This document shows, piece by piece, positions 8,348-17,223 of a stretch of DNA of 64,000 nucleotides. The notes under the pieces are model-generated. The model worked only from the letters and a program-made list of their open reading frames with translations. It searched no databases and was not told where the DNA came from. A program made the position numbers and the translations under genes. The stretch spans positions 1 through 64,000 of the forward strand of contig NZ_JAPCID010000032.1 of assembly GCF_027587175.1 (NCBI RefSeq), read 5' to 3'. This DNA comes from Solirubrobacter deserti. Its GTDB lineage: Bacteria > Actinomycetota > Thermoleophilia > Solirubrobacterales > Solirubrobacteraceae. Numbering within the stretch: the first letter of the stretch is position 1; every line of letters starts with the position of its first letter.

Positions 8348-9589
8348 TCATGCCCTCAGCGCGGCGACTTCGGCGACGTAGGCGAACACCTGCGCCGTGC
8401 CGAGCGCGTTCCACGGGTCCACGATCAACGCCTCGGGCGCGAGCTCGGCGATCGTCCGCAGGGCCTGCGGCGTCGAGTACGCGCTGTGGTTGGTCGCGAC
8501 CACCACGACGTCCGCGCCGGTGACGGCGTCCTCGAACGAGCTCGTGGGCGTCGCGACGATCGGGTCGTGGACGGAGACGTCGGCCAGCTCGCGCTCGAGC
8601 AGGCGGATCAGCTTGTGGGAGAGGCTGTCGCGCTCGTCGTCGGTGTCGGCCTTGAACGCCAGCCCGAGCACGGCGACGCGCTTCTCACGCAGCGTGCCGG
8701 CGAGCCGGCGCTTGACGCCGTCGACGAGGAACAGCGGCACGGTCTCGTGGACGCGCGAGACGGCGAGCAGCATGCCCGGCGCGCTCGAGCGCTCCTCGCT
8801 GAAGGCGAAGTCCTTGCGCAGGCACGTGCCGGCCGTGAGCCCGGGCATCTTGATCCCGCCGCGCGGATAGTCGCGGTTGATCAGCTCGATGACGTCGAAC
8901 ACGTTCGCGCCATGGCGCTCGCAGTCCATCATCAGCAGGTTCGGCAGCGCGAACGTCGCGTAGCGCAGGATGTTGGTCCAGATCTTCGCCAGCTCGGCCT
9001 GCACGGGCGACGTCTGCACGATCGGCGCGCCGAGCGGCTCGAACAGCTGGCCCGCGCGCTCACCGGAGGCCTCGCCGACGCCGCCGACGATGCACGGCAG
9101 CGAGTGGATCTCCTCCATGAACTTGTCGGCCGCGATCCGCTCGGGCACGTGGGCGACGAACAGGTTCTCGCCGACGGTGAAGCTGCGGTGCTTCTCGAGG
9201 TAGCCCGCGACGAACTCGGTCGTGCCCGGGGCGACCGTCGAGCGCAGCACGATCAGCTGGTCCTCGACCAGGTGCGGCAGCAGGTCGTCCAGCACGGTGC
9301 GGATGTCGCGGATGTCGATCTCGATGTGCGACATCGCGGGCGTGCCGAGCGTGAGCACGATCGCCCGGGCCTGCGCGGCCTCGGCGGCGTGGCTCGTGGC
9401 GTCCAGCTGCACCCGCGCGATCAGCTCGTCGGTGCCGGGCTCCTTGAACGGCATGCGCCGCTCGCGGATGGCCTGCAGGCGGTTCTGATCGGTGTCCACG
9501 CCGAGCACCGAGAGGCCGCTGTCGGCGAAGGACAGGGCGAGCGGGAGGCCGATCCGGCCGAGTCCGATGACGGAGACGTCATAGCGCAT
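8348..9589 (-). CDS. UDP-glucose/GDP-mannose dehydrogenase-family enzyme
   Basis: This is a second, divergent nucleotide-sugar 6-dehydrogenase (413 residues). Motifs are VSVIGLGRIGLPLALSF, LRSTVAPGTTEF and the catalytic loop LTAGTCLRKDFAF with Cys256. The C-terminal domain carries VAVLGLAFKADTDDERDS. The active-site loop lacks the GHCxPVDP form seen in the 4214-5455 enzyme and resembles a less studied branch in GT clusters. It could oxidise a different UDP-sugar or act on a GDP-sugar. A ribosome site AAGG lies six bases before the ATG. It follows the propeller gene by 15 bases on the same strand. Confidence 0.82.
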   Translation of the reverse strand: MRYDVSVIGLGRIGLPLALSFADSGLSVLGVDTDQNRLQAIRERRMPFKEPGTDELIARVQLDATSHAAEAAQARAIVLTLGTPAMSHIEIDIRDIRTVLDDLLPHLVEDQLIVLRSTVAPGTTEFVAGYLEKHRSFTVGENLFVAHVPERIAADKFMEEIHSLPCIVGGVGEASGERAGQLFEPLGAPIVQTSPVQAELAKIWTNILRYATFALPNLLMMDCERHGANVFDVIELINRDYPRGGIKMPGLTAGTCLRKDFAFSEERSSAPGMLLAVSRVHETVPLFLVDGVKRRLAGTLREKRVAVLGLAFKADTDDERDSLSHKLIRLLERELADVSVHDPIVATPTSSFEDAVTGADVVVVATNHSAYSTPQALRTIAELAPEALIVDPWNALGTAQVFAYVAEVAALRA

Positions 9590-9604
9590 AGGCGACCTTG
9601 GAGG

Positions 9605-10825
9605 CTAGCGGCAGACCGTGTAGCGGTCGGTCACGGTCTTGCGGCGCAGCTTGCCCTTCGCGCTCGTGCGGTAGTAGATGCGCGCGTAGATCCGACCCGA
9701 CTTCCCGGCCGGGCGATTGACCTTCAGGCGCACGTCGAACGGCGCCTTGCGGTCCGTGCGCACCTCGCGGCCCTTGCCCTTGGTGAAGAACACGATCCGC
9801 ACCACACGCTGCTTGGTCTGACGGACGGCGATGCGCACGCGCACCTGGCCGCCCACGGGCGTACAGCCGAGGCCGGTCTGCAGGTTCACGTCGCCCGAGG
9901 GCGCCGGCGGGCTCGCGGGCGGGGGCGGAGGAGGCGCGGGCACGGCGACCGGCCCCATGTCGGTCCACGCCGACCAGCTTCCGCGCCACTCGCGGTACAA
10001 CAGGCCGGTGCCGCCGCGGGCGACGACCCACTCGTGGTGCGGGCCGTCCGCCGCCGCGGCCGGCGAGGACGTCACGGGGCGCGGGTCGAACTGCACCCAC
10101 GGGGTCCAGTGGCCGGTCAGCGACCACGAGCGCACCGCGAGCGTGCTGTCGGTCGCTCGCACGTAGACGTTCTGGACGTTGGGCATGCGCGAGACGGCGG
10201 CGGGTGCCCCGTGGAACGCGCCGCCGAGGTCCTGCCAGGACGTCCACGCGCCGTCGTCCCAGGTGATCACGCCGAGCGAGCCCTGTGGTGCGCGAGTCCA
10301 GACGTTGAGCTGATCCGGCGACCACGAGTCCAGGGCGGGAGCGGACGTCGCGTGGCCGCCGCGGTACTCCCAGTCCTGCCACGGCCCGCCGGGATTGCGC
10401 GAGCGCATCACGATCGAGTTGTCGCCGGCGCGCACGGCGACGTCGATCGACTCGACCCCGCGGCGGACCGTCGCGCCGGGTGCGGACGTGAGATATCCGC
10501 CCAGCGACACCCAGTTCGACCACGCGCCCGCGGAGAAGACCTTCTCCCACAACGCGCCTTCGGCCCCACGCACGAAGACGTGGATGTTCCCGCCCGCCGC
10601 GACGGCGGCCGGGCCGGAGCTCGGCTGGCCACCGATCGAGGACCAGTCCGTCCAGGCGCCGTTGCTCAGGTGACGCTCGAGGATCGTGCCGTCGGCGCCC
10701 CGGGCGAAGATCCACGCGTCGCCCGGCCCGCGTGAAGCCGTGGCCGGGTTGTCGTCGTAGACGTCAGCGCGCGCTGGGACCGCCAGCGCCAACAGCAGGA
10801 GCGCGGTGAGCGCGAGGAGCTTCAG
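9605..10825 (-). CDS. Secreted tectonin/PLL-like beta-propeller protein, CTG start
   Basis: The likely start is CTG 10825, which forms a CTGA overlap with the preceding gene. It gives KLLALTALLLLALAVPARA, a full signal peptide; no ATG, GTG or TTG fits as well. The mature protein has about seven repeats of a W-x-D/S-W-x-x-L/I-G-G type (TDWSSIGG, SNWVSLGG, QDWEYRGG, TSWQDLGG, TPWVQFD, SAWTDMG), as in sugar-binding beta-propellers. A Pro-rich linker (eight or more prolines, about residue 300) leads to a basic beta-rich C-terminal domain with two cysteines. It probably binds surface glycan outside the cell. 406 residues. Confidence 0.78.
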   Translation of the reverse strand: MKLLALTALLLLALAVPARADVYDDNPATASRGPGDAWIFARGADGTILERHLSNGAWTDWSSIGGQPSSGPAAVAAGGNIHVFVRGAEGALWEKVFSAGAWSNWVSLGGYLTSAPGATVRRGVESIDVAVRAGDNSIVMRSRNPGGPWQDWEYRGGHATSAPALDSWSPDQLNVWTRAPQGSLGVITWDDGAWTSWQDLGGAFHGAPAAVSRMPNVQNVYVRATDSTLAVRSWSLTGHWTPWVQFDPRPVTSSPAAAADGPHHEWVVARGGTGLLYREWRGSWSAWTDMGPVAVPAPPPPPPASPPAPSGDVNLQTGLGCTPVGGQVRVRIAVRQTKQRVVRIVFFTKGKGREVRTDRKAPFDVRLKVNRPAGKSGRIYARIYYRTSAKGKLRRKTVTDRYTVCR

Positions 10826-11640
10826 CGCCCCGTCCGGTGGCGCACGTACTGACGCGCGAAGCCGAGCACGAAGAGCGGGTTGTAGCGCGCGTAGCGCTTC
10901 CACAGGCGCCGCGGTTCCTGCATCAGGCGGAACAGCCACTCCAGGCCGAGCCGCTGCATGCGCGGCGGGGCCTGCGGCACCAGGCCGGCGTGGAAGTCGA
11001 ACGCCGCGCCGACGCCGACCAGCACGGGCGCCGTCAGCCGCGGGCGCATCCGCGCCATCCACTTCTCCTGCTTGGGCACGCCGATGCCCACCCACACGAC
11101 GTCCGCGCCGGAGCGGTTGATGTCGCGCGCGACATGCTCCTCCTCGGCTTGCGTGAGTGCGCGGAACGGCGGCGCGTAGCCGCCGACGATCTTCAGGCCC
11201 GGGTGGCGCAGCCGCAGGGTGCGCGTGAGCTGGGCCAGCGCGCCCTGGTTGCGGCCGCCGTACAGGTACATCTTCAGGCCGGTGCGAGCCGCGCGGGCGC
11301 AGGCCTCGTCCATCAGCGTCGGTCCGTACACGCGGTCGCCCAGCTCGTGGCCGAGCGCCTTCAACGCCCACACCAGCGGCTGGCCGTCCGGGACGGTGAA
11401 GCTCGCACCGAGCACCGCCTGGCGCAGCTGCGGGTCTTCCTGGCTGGCCATCACCGTGTGCACGGCGGCGACGCAGATGTATTCCCGCGAACGAGCCGCG
11501 ACCGCCTCGTCGATCCAGTCGAGCGTGCGCTCGTAGTCCGTCAGCGCGACCGGGACGCCGAGCAGCGGCTGGGTCGGTGGGCGGGGAGGAGCTTCGCGCG
11601 TCTCGGGGACGGCGAGCGCGATGTTGTCAGCGATCGGCAT
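10822..11640 (-). CDS. WecG/TagA/CpsF-family (GT26) glycosyltransferase
   Basis: The 272-residue protein shows the family signature: LGVPVALTDYERTLDWI, HTVMASQEDPQLRQAV, PDGQPLVWALKALG and MYLYGGRNQGAL. The conserved WVGIGVPKQEKWMARM, and AAFDFHAGLVPQAP with PRRLWKRY near the end, complete it. GT26 enzymes add the second sugar (often N-acetylmannosamine or its uronic acid) to an undecaprenyl-diphosphate-linked acceptor. The WecC-like dehydrogenase in the same region would supply a fitting donor. The 93-base gap upstream separates it from the GT2-methyltransferase gene and may hold a promoter. Confidence 0.93.
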   Translation of the reverse strand: MPIADNIALAVPETREAPPRPPTQPLLGVPVALTDYERTLDWIDEAVAARSREYICVAAVHTVMASQEDPQLRQAVLGASFTVPDGQPLVWALKALGHELGDRVYGPTLMDEACARAARTGLKMYLYGGRNQGALAQLTRTLRLRHPGLKIVGGYAPPFRALTQAEEEHVARDINRSGADVVWVGIGVPKQEKWMARMRPRLTAPVLVGVGAAFDFHAGLVPQAPPRMQRLGLEWLFRLMQEPRRLWKRYARYNPLFVLGFARQYVRHRTGR

Positions 11641-11733
11641 CAGTCAAGATCCACAACGGGACCCGCGCCGAAAAGTATCGGTCACCCCGGATCGTTTTCG
11701 CATCAGGCCTTGCAGTCACTCGAGGGCAGCAGG

Positions 11734-13551
11734 CTAGCGGGAGTCCCGCGGCGCGAGATCGGCGACGAGGATCGTCCGGTACGCCGGCTCGGCGTTGCGA
11801 CCACGCAGCGCGCGGAAGACGAGCCGCGCGCCGGGCTTGAAGTGCAGGCCGAGGGCGAACGTGAGGAGGAACTTCTCGCGTGCGCTGTAGACCAGCTGCT
11901 GGAACAGCCACGCGCGCTCGTTCGCGTGCCGGTGCACCGTCACCGTGCCGCCGGGGCCGACCTGCTCGGCGAGCACGGCGCGCATCGCCTCGGTGTCGGG
12001 CACGCCTTCCTCGATGTGCTCGATGACCCACGGGTGCGGCTGGCCGTAGCGGGCCTCGTAGGCCTCGTTGAGCCGCAGGTCGCACCGTCTCGCGGCCTCG
12101 CCCGACGGGAACGTGACGATGATGCGCCCGCCCGGCCTGGTCACCCGCACCATCTCCGCGAGCGCGGCGGCGCGCGCGTCCTGCGGGATGTGCTCGAAGA
12201 CCTCGACCGAGATCGCGAGGTCGAACTCGTCGTCCGCGAACGGCATGGCCTGGGCACGGCCCTGGACGCGGGTCAGGTACGGGGTCGCGTTGCCCTCCGT
12301 GCGGTCGAACGCGGCGTCCAGGCCGGTGACCGGGAACGGCATGAACTCGGTGATGCCGCCGGCGCCGGAGCCGACCTCGAGGATCTTGACCTGCGGGTGG
12401 AAGTGGTCGGAGAGCAGGTCGATCACGGCGCTGTAGCGCAGCGCGGCGTCGAGCGTGAAGGGGCCCACGTCGTAGCGCGTGGGCGGGCCGACCGGCGTGG
12501 TCGCGGGCGCGGGCGGCACGCCGCCCAGGCCGGTCGCGCGCAGGGCCGCCTGGATGGCGCGCTCGAGCCACAGGCCTTCGATCAGTCTCTTCATCAGCGT
12601 GCCGTTCACGGTGGGGCGGCCGAACACCGCGGCTTCGAGCGCGGGCAGGGCGACTGCGCGCCGCGCCTGGATCGCACGGCGGTCGCGCAGCGTAGCGGGA
12701 AGGCGCCGCACGGCCGCGCGCCAGCCGCGCGCGACGATCCGGCCCTGGCCCTCGCGGGCCGCGGTCAGCAGCATGTGGCCGAGGCCGGCGACGATCAACG
12801 GCGACGAGCGCAGCAGCCACGGCGTCGGGTAGTTCTTGAGCAGGAACGCGATGTGATTGCGGGCGATCAGGTAGCGCTCGCGGCCGGGGACGCGGCCCGT
12901 CGTCGCGCCGCCGTGGTGGTAGGCCACCGCATCCGGCACGTAGACCGTCGTCCAACCGCGCAGCTGCGCGCGAAAGCCCCAGTCGGCGTCCTCGAGGTAG
13001 GCGAAGAAGCTCTCGTCGAGCAGGCCGACGTCTTGGAGGGCCGCGCGCCGGAACAGACCCGCGCCGCCGCAGGCGCTGAACACGCGCTCGGGCGTGTCGT
13101 ACTGGCCCGTGTCGGGCTGGTTGAAGCCGCGGCGCGTGGGGGCGCCGGTCCTGAGCAGCGCGTCCCCGGCGCCGTCGAGCCGCGAACGGTCCTTCGCCGA
13201 GCGCTGCTTGGGGGTGGCGGCGCCCGCGTCCGGATGTGCGTCGAGGGCGGCGACGAGCCGCTCCAGCCACTGCGGCTCGAGCTCCATGTCGTTGTTGACG
13301 AGCGCGACGTACTCGCTCTCGCCGGCCCGCAGTCCCGCGTTGACCGCCGGCGCGAAGCCGCGGTTGGTGTCGAAGGCGACGATCTCGACGCCGGGCCACT
13401 CGGCCTGCAGGTACTCGACGCTGCCGTCGGTCGAGCCGTTGTCGACCACGCGGATGAGCTGGTCGCCGAACGTCTGGTCCGCCAGGGTCGGGAGCACCGC
13501 GGCCAGCAGGTCGCGGCCGTTCCAGTTCGGGATGACGATCTCGACCCTCAT
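11734..13551 (-). CDS. Fused GT2 glycosyltransferase and SAM-dependent methyltransferase
   Basis: Residues 1 to about 300 are a GT2 enzyme (VEIVIPNWNGRDLL, VVDNGSTDGS, LVNNDMELEPQW, FFAYLEDADWGFR, rhamnosyltransferase type). A linker near 310-350 leads to a class I methyltransferase: ILEVGSGAGGITEF, then AQAMPFADDEFDLAISVEVFEHIP and PGGRIIVTFPSG. One chain could add a sugar and then methylate it or the chain end. The gene overlaps the flippase gene upstream by ATGA, so it belongs to the flippase/GT4 operon. The 605-residue length is about the sum of the two families. No frameshift is seen. Confidence 0.9.
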   Translation of the reverse strand: MRVEIVIPNWNGRDLLAAVLPTLADQTFGDQLIRVVDNGSTDGSVEYLQAEWPGVEIVAFDTNRGFAPAVNAGLRAGESEYVALVNNDMELEPQWLERLVAALDAHPDAGAATPKQRSAKDRSRLDGAGDALLRTGAPTRRGFNQPDTGQYDTPERVFSACGGAGLFRRAALQDVGLLDESFFAYLEDADWGFRAQLRGWTTVYVPDAVAYHHGGATTGRVPGRERYLIARNHIAFLLKNYPTPWLLRSSPLIVAGLGHMLLTAAREGQGRIVARGWRAAVRRLPATLRDRRAIQARRAVALPALEAAVFGRPTVNGTLMKRLIEGLWLERAIQAALRATGLGGVPPAPATTPVGPPTRYDVGPFTLDAALRYSAVIDLLSDHFHPQVKILEVGSGAGGITEFMPFPVTGLDAAFDRTEGNATPYLTRVQGRAQAMPFADDEFDLAISVEVFEHIPQDARAAALAEMVRVTRPGGRIIVTFPSGEAARRCDLRLNEAYEARYGQPHPWVIEHIEEGVPDTEAMRAVLAEQVGPGGTVTVHRHANERAWLFQQLVYSAREKFLLTFALGLHFKPGARLVFRALRGRNAEPAYRTILVADLAPRDSR

Positions 13552-15020
13552 CGCGGCACCAGCCCGCGCACGCCGCCGGCCGCGACCGCCACGAAGCCGG
13601 CGAAGGCGAGGCCCGCTCCGGCGAGCAGCGGGACCAGCGCGTAGCCCGTCGGCAGCAGCGCGGCCATGAGCAGCGCCCAGCCACCGGCGAGCACGGCGGA
13701 GGCGACGCCCGCCGCGGCGACCTTGGCCGACGACGGTCGCTCCGTGCCGGGGTCGGGCGGGATCAACCCGGGGATCCGCGCGAAGAACCAGATCGTGCCC
13801 GCCACGTAGGCCGCGAGCGTGGCGAAGACGACGCCGAACGGGCCGAAGAGCACGCCGAGGGTGACGGTCAGCACGACGTTGAGGATGATCACGATCCCGC
13901 CGAGGCCCGCTTCCGCGCCCGGCTTGCCGACCGCGCGCAGGTACGCGAACGCGACGCCGGCCATCAGGTTCACGCCGTAGGCAGCCGTCAGCGGCAGTGC
14001 GTAGAGCGCCGTGTCGCCGGCCTCATCGCCGAGCCACGCGTCCACGAGCGGAACCATGATCACGAGCGCGATCAACGTCAGGCCCGCGCACATGCGCAAC
14101 CACACGCCCGCGATGCGGTGGTACAGGCGCGCCAGCTGCTCTTCGGCCCGCTGGCCGTGCAGCGTCGAGAAGCGTGAGACGAACGGGCCGAGCGACGCGC
14201 CGACGAGAAAGCGCATCGCCTCCGCGAGCTGGGACGCGATGCCGACGGCGCCCATCGTCGCGGTGTTCGAGATGAGCCCGACGACGAGTTTGTCGGTCTG
14301 CGAGTTCACGAGCGTGGAGATGACGTTGACCTGCATGCGCGCGGAGAAGCTGATCAGCTCGCGAGCCTGGGCGCGCGTGACCAGAGCAGGACGGCCGGCG
14401 GTGAGCACGTCTCGGACCATCCAGGAGCGCATGACGAACGCGACCGCGAACTGCGCGAGCGCCGCTTCCGCCAGGCCTCGCAGGCCGCGTCCCGCGGCGA
14501 GCAGCGCCGCCCCGACGGAGAGGAAGACGAGCACCGAGACCGCCGTGGCGACGGTGCCGCTGATGAACCGCTCCATGCCCTGCTGGACGTTGGCCAGACC
14601 GGACACGAGCAGCGTCAGCAGCATCACCGGGCCGACGAGCTCGAACATCGCGATCGCGTCCGCGCGCAGCTCGCCCGGCACGTCGAACAGGTCCACGATG
14701 GTCGGTGCCGCGAGCACCGTCGCGACCGCGATCACGGCGCCCAGCAGGACATAGAACACCGCCGCCGACCACACCACGCGGGTGGCCTCGTGGAGCGTCC
14801 CGGCGCCGCGCGCCACCGAGACGTACCGCTGCACCGCCGGCCCGAACCCGGTCTCCGCCGTCGCGACGTACACGAGCGCCGTCTGCGCCAGCGTCCAGAC
14901 GCCGAACCCGTCGAGCCCGACGAAGTGCAGCACGATCGGCACCGTCAGCACCGACGACAGGATCGTCGCGCCGGCGTTGACCATGTTGGCCGCGACGTTG
15001 CGCGACAGGCCGCGGCTCAC
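13548..15020 (-). CDS. Wzx-like polysaccharide flippase (MOP superfamily)
   Basis: About 12-14 hydrophobic segments over 490 residues, starting SRGLSRNVAANMVNAGATI, with the MOP-type pattern GFGVWTLAQTALVYVATAETGFG. The protein should move lipid-linked oligosaccharide across the membrane. The start at GTG 15020 forms GTGA with the stop of the GT4 gene and has GGAGG 11 bases upstream. GTG 15032 would add four residues but would overlap the ribosome site itself. No Wzy polymerase is obvious next to it, although the region has several unassigned membrane proteins. Neighbours are two glycosyltransferases, all translationally coupled. Confidence 0.88.
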   Translation of the reverse strand: MSRGLSRNVAANMVNAGATILSSVLTVPIVLHFVGLDGFGVWTLAQTALVYVATAETGFGPAVQRYVSVARGAGTLHEATRVVWSAAVFYVLLGAVIAVATVLAAPTIVDLFDVPGELRADAIAMFELVGPVMLLTLLVSGLANVQQGMERFISGTVATAVSVLVFLSVGAALLAAGRGLRGLAEAALAQFAVAFVMRSWMVRDVLTAGRPALVTRAQARELISFSARMQVNVISTLVNSQTDKLVVGLISNTATMGAVGIASQLAEAMRFLVGASLGPFVSRFSTLHGQRAEEQLARLYHRIAGVWLRMCAGLTLIALVIMVPLVDAWLGDEAGDTALYALPLTAAYGVNLMAGVAFAYLRAVGKPGAEAGLGGIVIILNVVLTVTLGVLFGPFGVVFATLAAYVAGTIWFFARIPGLIPPDPGTERPSSAKVAAAGVASAVLAGGWALLMAALLPTGYALVPLLAGAGLAFAGFVAVAAGGVRGLVPR

Positions 15021-16225
15021 AGCGACGGCCACCTCCCGAGCACGCGCAGCGCGGCGCGGAACGCGACGTCACGCGGCTGCGGCGGCAGGGAGCGGGCGCG
15101 GCGCGGCGGAGGGTCCTGCAGCCAGGCCACGAGCGGCGCGACGACGCGCGACCAGCGGAACTGCTCGGCGGTGGCGGCGAGCGCCGGGCCGTACGCGTCG
15201 CGGCCGCGGTCGAGCACGCGCTCGAGCGCGGCGGCGGTGGCCGCGATGGCGCCGGGCGGCGCCGGCGCGCCGAGGTGGGCCTGCTCGTCGCGCGCCCCGA
15301 GGTCCTGGCCGCCGGCGGCGACGATCGGCAGGCCCGCCCAGAAGCAGTCCAGCAGGCGCGTCCGGAACGCGAACCGGGTCTCGAGGTGGTCGCGGTGCGT
15401 CGAGATCGCGCAGTCGGCCTGGTTGAGCCACGCCGCGCGGCGCTCGTAGGGCACCCAGCCCGCGTTGAAGACCACGCGCGGATGGTCGCCGGCCACGGCG
15501 CGCGCCTCCTCCAGCGCGCGGCCTCCGCCCATGAACAGCAGCGTGGCGTCGCGGTCGAGCGCCGTCACGGCCCGGATCGCCGTCGGCGCGTCCAGCCACG
15601 GCCACAGGCCGCCGTTCCAGAGCACGAGCTCGCCGTCGAGGTCGAGCAGCTCGCGCGGCCCGGGGCTGGGCGTGCCCGGCGGCGTGTCCGAGACGCCGAA
15701 CGGGACGACCGAGAGCCGCGAGCGCAGCGTGGGGTCGGCGTCGTAGGCCCGCGGTGGCAGCAGCCGCTCGCCCAGCAGCATGCCGATGTAGAGCGCCCGC
15801 TGGCTCTCGGACGCGCACAGGAAGTGCTCGCCCGCGCGCAGCGCCGCCATGAACCGGTCGAGCGTAAGCGTCGCCACGCCGCGCCGCAGCAGCGCCCGCC
15901 GCCCCGCGAGCAGCTCGAGGTTCTCGAGCGGCTCGGGGTCGTAGAGGTCGAACACCAGCCGCGCGGGCGACCGCCGCAGCTCGGCCATCACGTGTGGCCA
16001 CGGTGGTTGCGTGATGACGAAGTCCGCGCGCTCGAGCAGCGGCCGCAGCGCCCGCGCGTCGTGGCGCGCGAACTCGAGGTCGGCCGTGCCGTCACCCCCC
16101 TCAGGCGCTGCGAGCCGCACCTCGCCGTGCGGCGCGAGCGCGCGTGCGAGCTCGTACGCCCGGATCGCGGACCCGAGCATCGACTCTCCGACGGGCTCGG
16201 CCGAGATGACCACGACGCGCGTCAC
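15017..16225 (-). CDS. Family 4 glycosyltransferase
   Basis: A 402-residue GT-B protein: VVVISAEPVGESMLGSAIRAYELARAL at the start with the usual nucleotide-strand and helix. VFDLYDPEPLENLE marks the acceptor side, VVPFGVSD the linker, and LWNGGLWPWLDAPTAI with LLFMGGG the donor site. It ends with a DxxxSTHRDHLETRFAFRTRLLDCFWAGLPIV segment in place of a canonical E-x7-E. This form occurs in a GT4 branch common in actinobacterial O-antigen-like loci. GTG start with GAGG seven bases before. It is the first gene of the coupled GT4-flippase-fusion set. Confidence 0.82.
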   Translation of the reverse strand: MTRVVVISAEPVGESMLGSAIRAYELARALAPHGEVRLAAPEGGDGTADLEFARHDARALRPLLERADFVITQPPWPHVMAELRRSPARLVFDLYDPEPLENLELLAGRRALLRRGVATLTLDRFMAALRAGEHFLCASESQRALYIGMLLGERLLPPRAYDADPTLRSRLSVVPFGVSDTPPGTPSPGPRELLDLDGELVLWNGGLWPWLDAPTAIRAVTALDRDATLLFMGGGRALEEARAVAGDHPRVVFNAGWVPYERRAAWLNQADCAISTHRDHLETRFAFRTRLLDCFWAGLPIVAAGGQDLGARDEQAHLGAPAPPGAIAATAAALERVLDRGRDAYGPALAATAEQFRWSRVVAPLVAWLQDPPPRRARSLPPQPRDVAFRAALRVLGRWPSL

Positions 16226-16277
16226 GCGCGCACCTCGCAGGCGGGCACGCCGCGGCGCGGCGCGGCGGGGTTGAAGG

Positions 16278-17222
16278 TCATGCGCGCAGCCGCTCCAGGC
16301 GGCGCTGCTCGCGGACCGCGGTGCGCAGCGGGACGAGCTTCGCCGCCGCCCGCGCGCGCTGCTCCGCCGTACGCTCGCGGCGGACGCGCGGCATCAACCG
16401 CAGCCCGTCGCGCCAGCCGCGCGCGAGCGCGCGCACGGCCCAGGCCTCGCGCACCTGCGCCGCCGACACGACGTCGAACGCGAGCGAGGACGCCACCGAC
16501 AGCGCGAGCGCCGCGGGCGGGAGGTGGCGCGCGGCGTTGATCAGGCGGTTGCGCGCCGGCCAGTACAGGCGCGTCTCGGACTGGCGGGGCCCGGAGGCGT
16601 GGCCGATCTCATGGCGGATCGCGCTGCCCGGATGCAGGACGGTCCGGCCCTCGAGGCGCAGCGCGTAGTCGGCTTCCTCGCCGTACATCCAGATCAGCTC
16701 GTCGAAGCCGCCGAGCGCGAGGAACTCGTCGCGGCGCACGACGGTCAGCGCGCCGGACGCGGCGACGACCTCGACCGGGCCGGCGGGGGCGGCCGAGCGT
16801 GGCAGGCCCTCCATCCGGCCGTAGGTCGCCGTGTTGGGCGCGATCTCCAGGCCGACGGCTTCGAGCGTCGCCCCGTCGGGCGAGACGAGCAGGCCGGTGG
16901 CGACCGCCACGCCGGCGTCGGCGCGCAGCAGCGCCAGCAGGGGCTCGTCCCAGCCGTCCTCGACGCTCGCGTCGAAGTTCACGAACGCGACGTACGGCGC
17001 CCGTGCCGCCTCGGCGCCGCGGTTGCAGCCCGCGGCGAAGCCGACGTTCTGCTCGAAGCGCAGCACGCGGACGCCGTCCAAGCCCTCCCAGGAGCCGTCC
17101 GTGGAGGCGGAGTCGACGACGATCACCTCGTGCTCGGAGCGGGTGTGCGCGGCCAGCGCGGCCAGCGTCGCGGGCAGGCAGTCCGCCCCGTTGTAGTTGA
17201 CCAGCACGACGCTCAGCTCCAC
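16278..17222 (-). CDS. Family 2 glycosyltransferase
   Basis: The 314-residue protein has LSVVLVNYNGADCLPATLAAL, VVDSASTDGSW, NVGFAAGCNRGAE and the acidic FVNFDASVEDGW about residue 90. WMYGEEADYALRL is the GT2 acceptor-site loop. This is the rhamnosyl/galactofuranosyl-type branch. The DxD position reads NFDAS, a common variant. GTG start, one base after the small membrane protein gene. A basic Arg-rich tail (last 60 residues) may bind the membrane surface. Confidence 0.88.
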   Translation of the reverse strand: MELSVVLVNYNGADCLPATLAALAAHTRSEHEVIVVDSASTDGSWEGLDGVRVLRFEQNVGFAAGCNRGAEAARAPYVAFVNFDASVEDGWDEPLLALLRADAGVAVATGLLVSPDGATLEAVGLEIAPNTATYGRMEGLPRSAAPAGPVEVVAASGALTVVRRDEFLALGGFDELIWMYGEEADYALRLEGRTVLHPGSAIRHEIGHASGPRQSETRLYWPARNRLINAARHLPPAALALSVASSLAFDVVSAAQVREAWAVRALARGWRDGLRLMPRVRRERTAEQRARAAAKLVPLRTAVREQRRLERLRA

Positions 17223-17223
17223 G

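Noticed and set aside
8246-10735. Long plus-strand open frame (829 codons)
   Set aside because: It is antisense to the dehydrogenase and the propeller gene, which have intact catalytic and repeat motifs.
10837-13644. Long plus-strand open frame (935 codons)
   Set aside because: It is antisense to the GT26 gene and the GT2-methyltransferase fusion. The sequence is low-quality Arg/Gly/Val-rich with no domain.
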